A model generated the notes under the pieces. That model was given only the letters and a program-made list of their open reading frames with translations. It did not search any database and was not told where the DNA came from. The translations under genes were made by a program, and so were the position numbers. This document shows, piece after piece, positions 61,381-64,000 of a stretch of DNA of 64,000 nt. This DNA comes from Trogon surrucura (Eukaryota; Chordata; Aves; Trogoniformes; Trogonidae), in the NCBI GenBank assembly GCA_020746105.1, contig CM036617.1:148494578-148558577 (forward strand). The letters run 5' to 3'. Every line of letters starts with the position of its first letter. Within the stretch, counting starts at the first letter, position 1.

Positions 61381-64000
61381 ACCCCAAAACATAGGAAACA
61401 GAGCAGCAAAGGTGCAGTCACTGAATTTCAACCTGGGTCAGTGATTAAAGAAGCACAGAAGCAGAAATCAGTGTATAACACAGACATGTTACTTGGATAT
61501 AACCCGCGTGCTTCAAAAAACTCACCTCTTCCGTTTTTAACATCCTAAACAGTATTTATAAACAAAATGTATGTAAGGCAAAAAAAACCCCAAAACAGTA
61601 TCTGAAATCAGCGCTGTTGATCACAAAGAAAATAATTCCTTATGACAGTATAGACTTTTGTAAAGAATCTGTAATTATAACCTTTTTCATGCATGGTATC
61701 TTATATAATGCTATACTTTTCTCATCAGAAGTTCAACCCTTTTGAAAAATATTCTTGGATAGAGAACAAACCTGGACAAAAAAAAAAGAAGTGCTTTATT
61801 TGCAAGAGGTGCGGAACAACAAAAGCTTTGAATGGCACTTTATCCTTAACACCAACTTCTTTTCTTGTCTCTTCATTTAACTATCTTAGCTTTCAAGACT
61901 ATGAAGCACAGCTCAGCTTTACCCTTCCTGTTTCTTAAAACAGCGTAGACTTAATGAAAGTACCTTAACATTCCCCAGGTTTCTTGAAAATTCCTTTGGA
62001 TCATAACATTTTGCAATTACGAAGCATTACTAATTAATATTTGCCTCCAAACAAAAGCCTATAAAATATTCACATTACTTTCCTGATCAATCAATAGTTG
62101 AATATATCTGCATAAAGCTAAAGCGCAGGATTGGAAATAGCCCAATTCTTTTCACTTTCTTTACTGCTACTTTAATAACCTACCGATACCTAAATGGTTA
62201 GACATGTTATGGAGCTTAATTAATGAGCTAGCAAATGTCAGTACTCCATCTTCACACTAAATTTAGGTGAATTCTAAGTTTAGCTTCTGAAGAAACTTCT
62301 GTTGCAAAAATTCATCCATTACAATGAGAAGCTGGAAAAGAGGGGACCCGAGTAGTCTGTGCTGTTCCCAACTACCACGGTCCTACAATGCTTTTCAAGT
62401 GAAAATGGACTAGATTGAAGAGAATTACAATCCAAAACATTACTGAGGAAGCATCCAGGGAGTTTTGTGATTTCTCTTTTTCTTCACTTCCAAAACACTT
62501 TCTTTTGTTTCCTCTGACATTTCAGAAACTCTCACATCAAACTAAAAAAAAAAAATATGGAGATGAGCTGGCACTCCGCAAGCTGTGTCAAAATGTTGCT
62601 GTCTCGTTCACATTAAACCTTGACAGCTAGCTATCAGCTGATATCCAGATGTGGAAATAAATGGACTTCTGCTCAAGGACCAATCACTACAGAGGAGTCA
62701 CATCCCATGTTTTGTATGAGTACACCCAGCTCACACTGACACAGAAGCAACCACACCCAAAAGATTGTAAAGGGAAGGTCACACAAAATCAAGAGGAAAG
62801 AGGAGGACAAGAAGGAAAAGAGGAGAGAGAGGAAACACTGACATAAACCTATTAAGAATATTGTATTCCAGGCTTCAGTTGACACATCAAGTCAGTATTC
62901 CAAAAACATCACACTGAGGCTGGCATGTATAGAGGTGAAGCTGGCTTCATATTAAAAAGGCAAAAAACCCCACATCATAGTCACAAAACACTCCCTAGCA
63001 TTTGCGAGACCTTTATACTCCCTTCTAAAAAGGCAAGGCAAAGGAAAAAACACCTTTTCTTTTTCTTCAGCTTAGACACAAGTGAAATCTCATGAGTGAA
63101 CACTGGAAATTCAGCTTGTGCAACTAAGAAGTGTGACGACTGTAAATATGTCTAACTAGATGAATAGATTTTAAATACTTCTATTTGGACACTTTCTCAT
63201 TACTCATCTGAATTACTGCATTTTTGTCATTAATGTAGCTGATATTTTGACAAGACTCCACAAAATACTTGCTTAAGGTGTAGAGTAGCTCACTAACTAT
63301 AGTCATAACCCTCCCACATAACAGCAGGTTAAGGCATTTGTTTTAAACTCGATCTTTCAGACTACAGAGAACTTCATTAAAACTAAGCTAGAATTTGATA
63401 TTCAGAATCTTCAACAACCAATTTAGACAGTTGATCAGTTATCCATGAATTTCCACATCCACACATGCTTAGTTTTTCATATATTACACTATAATAATAC
63501 ATATCTCTTCAACAAATCTCATGGAAAATAAAAAGAAAAAATATTTTTTTTCTGTCTGAGAACTCTAATACCAGTTTTATACAAAGTCCAGTGTGTAATT
63601 CAGAGTTTCAATGCTGCACATTTAGTTTGTACTTTTATGATGTGGTAAAGAGTGATTCACTTTGACTAGAAGCCAGGGTGTTAACTCTTTGCTTGGGCAC
63701 AGTTATAGCCTCCAAGAGATATATGGAAACACCACTCCTCTCTTCCTTCAGTTTTTCGTACCAATATGTTTTGAGAACACAGGGTAAGAATACACACACA
63801 CTGTTGCACTTACACTGAAATAAGTGTGAAATAAGTAATCCTTATTATTTTAGCATCCATAGTTAGGTTGTATTAATGGCTAAACACTAGAGCCAAAGAC
63901 AGAAGAAATCCCATGTGTTTTATTAGTATTCCTGAACACACTACCCAGGCTTAGTATGTGGCATAATCTATTCCTCATTAATATTTGCTACTGGGATGTA

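Larger units (their letters stand above)
60110..64000 (-). other. PLEKHA5: Intron upstream of exon 1 of the window (partial)
   Basis: At least 3.9 kb. Holds the compound microsatellite at 60251, the CR1 at 60318 and the CpG-rich island at 61215. I looked for the preceding WW exon (a GWEEAYTF-type peptide) and did not find it. Confidence 0.85.

Noticed and set aside
1-64000. A second protein-coding gene, tRNA, rRNA or microRNA in the introns
   Set aside because: No tRNA-like cloverleaf, rRNA or known coding homology was visible by eye. Small RNA genes cannot be excluded without folding and search tools.
1-64000. A novel defence, mobile or biosynthetic system
   Set aside because: The window is the inside of one conserved vertebrate gene with old LINE fragments. 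Nothing in it points to such a system.

Overview
This window is vertebrate nuclear DNA, almost certainly from a bird. It is AT-rich and non-coding apart from short, well-spaced exons with GT/AG borders. It carries eight CR1-type LINE fragments, most of them ending in the avian 3' tail of ATTCTATG-like octamers. No prokaryotic gene organisation is present, and no operon, CRISPR array or defence locus is visible. The species cannot be settled from the sequence.

The whole window lies inside one gene, PLEKHA5 (pleckstrin homology domain containing A5, also called PEPP2), transcribed on the minus strand. I could place 21 coding exons, from 60109 (5'-most seen) down to 1513 (3'-most seen). Their lengths sum to 2854 nt. 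Joined in order they keep one frame for 951 codons without a stop, and every junction phase agrees, which is strong internal proof. The gene is partial at both ends. The start codon, the first WW domain and most of the second lie beyond base 64000. The C-terminal exons, stop codon and poly(A) site lie to the left of base 1.

Reading in the direction of transcription: the end of WW2 (60026-60109); a linker (58965-59085); the phosphoinositide-binding PH domain over four exons (52719 to 43156); two large exons of about 470 nt coding for a basic, Ser/Thr/Pro-rich middle region (35437-34970 and 29935-29467); a block of eight exons that all begin and end in phase 0 (27967 to 9014), holding an optional helical insert and the coiled coil; then the more variable C-terminal exons (7880 to 1513), including a proline-rich cassette at 6364-6552.

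The introns are mostly unremarkable AT-rich DNA. They hold the CR1 copies (densest at 49.2-51.5 kb), an exact 27-copy pentanucleotide repeat (CCCTT on plus, AAGGG in the transcript) at 9958-10095, G-rich tracts, three GC- and CpG-rich islands (about 27.0, 40.9 and 61.3 kb), a possible LTR-like segment split by a CR1 (1.76-3.2 kb), and several perfect inverted repeats. I found no undescribed biological system. The most interesting items are the AAGGG expansion, the frame-neutral exon block with weak donors on its optional exons, and a decoy splice acceptor before the last PH exon.

Family names and comparisons with human PLEKHA5 rest on memory of the protein, not on a search.
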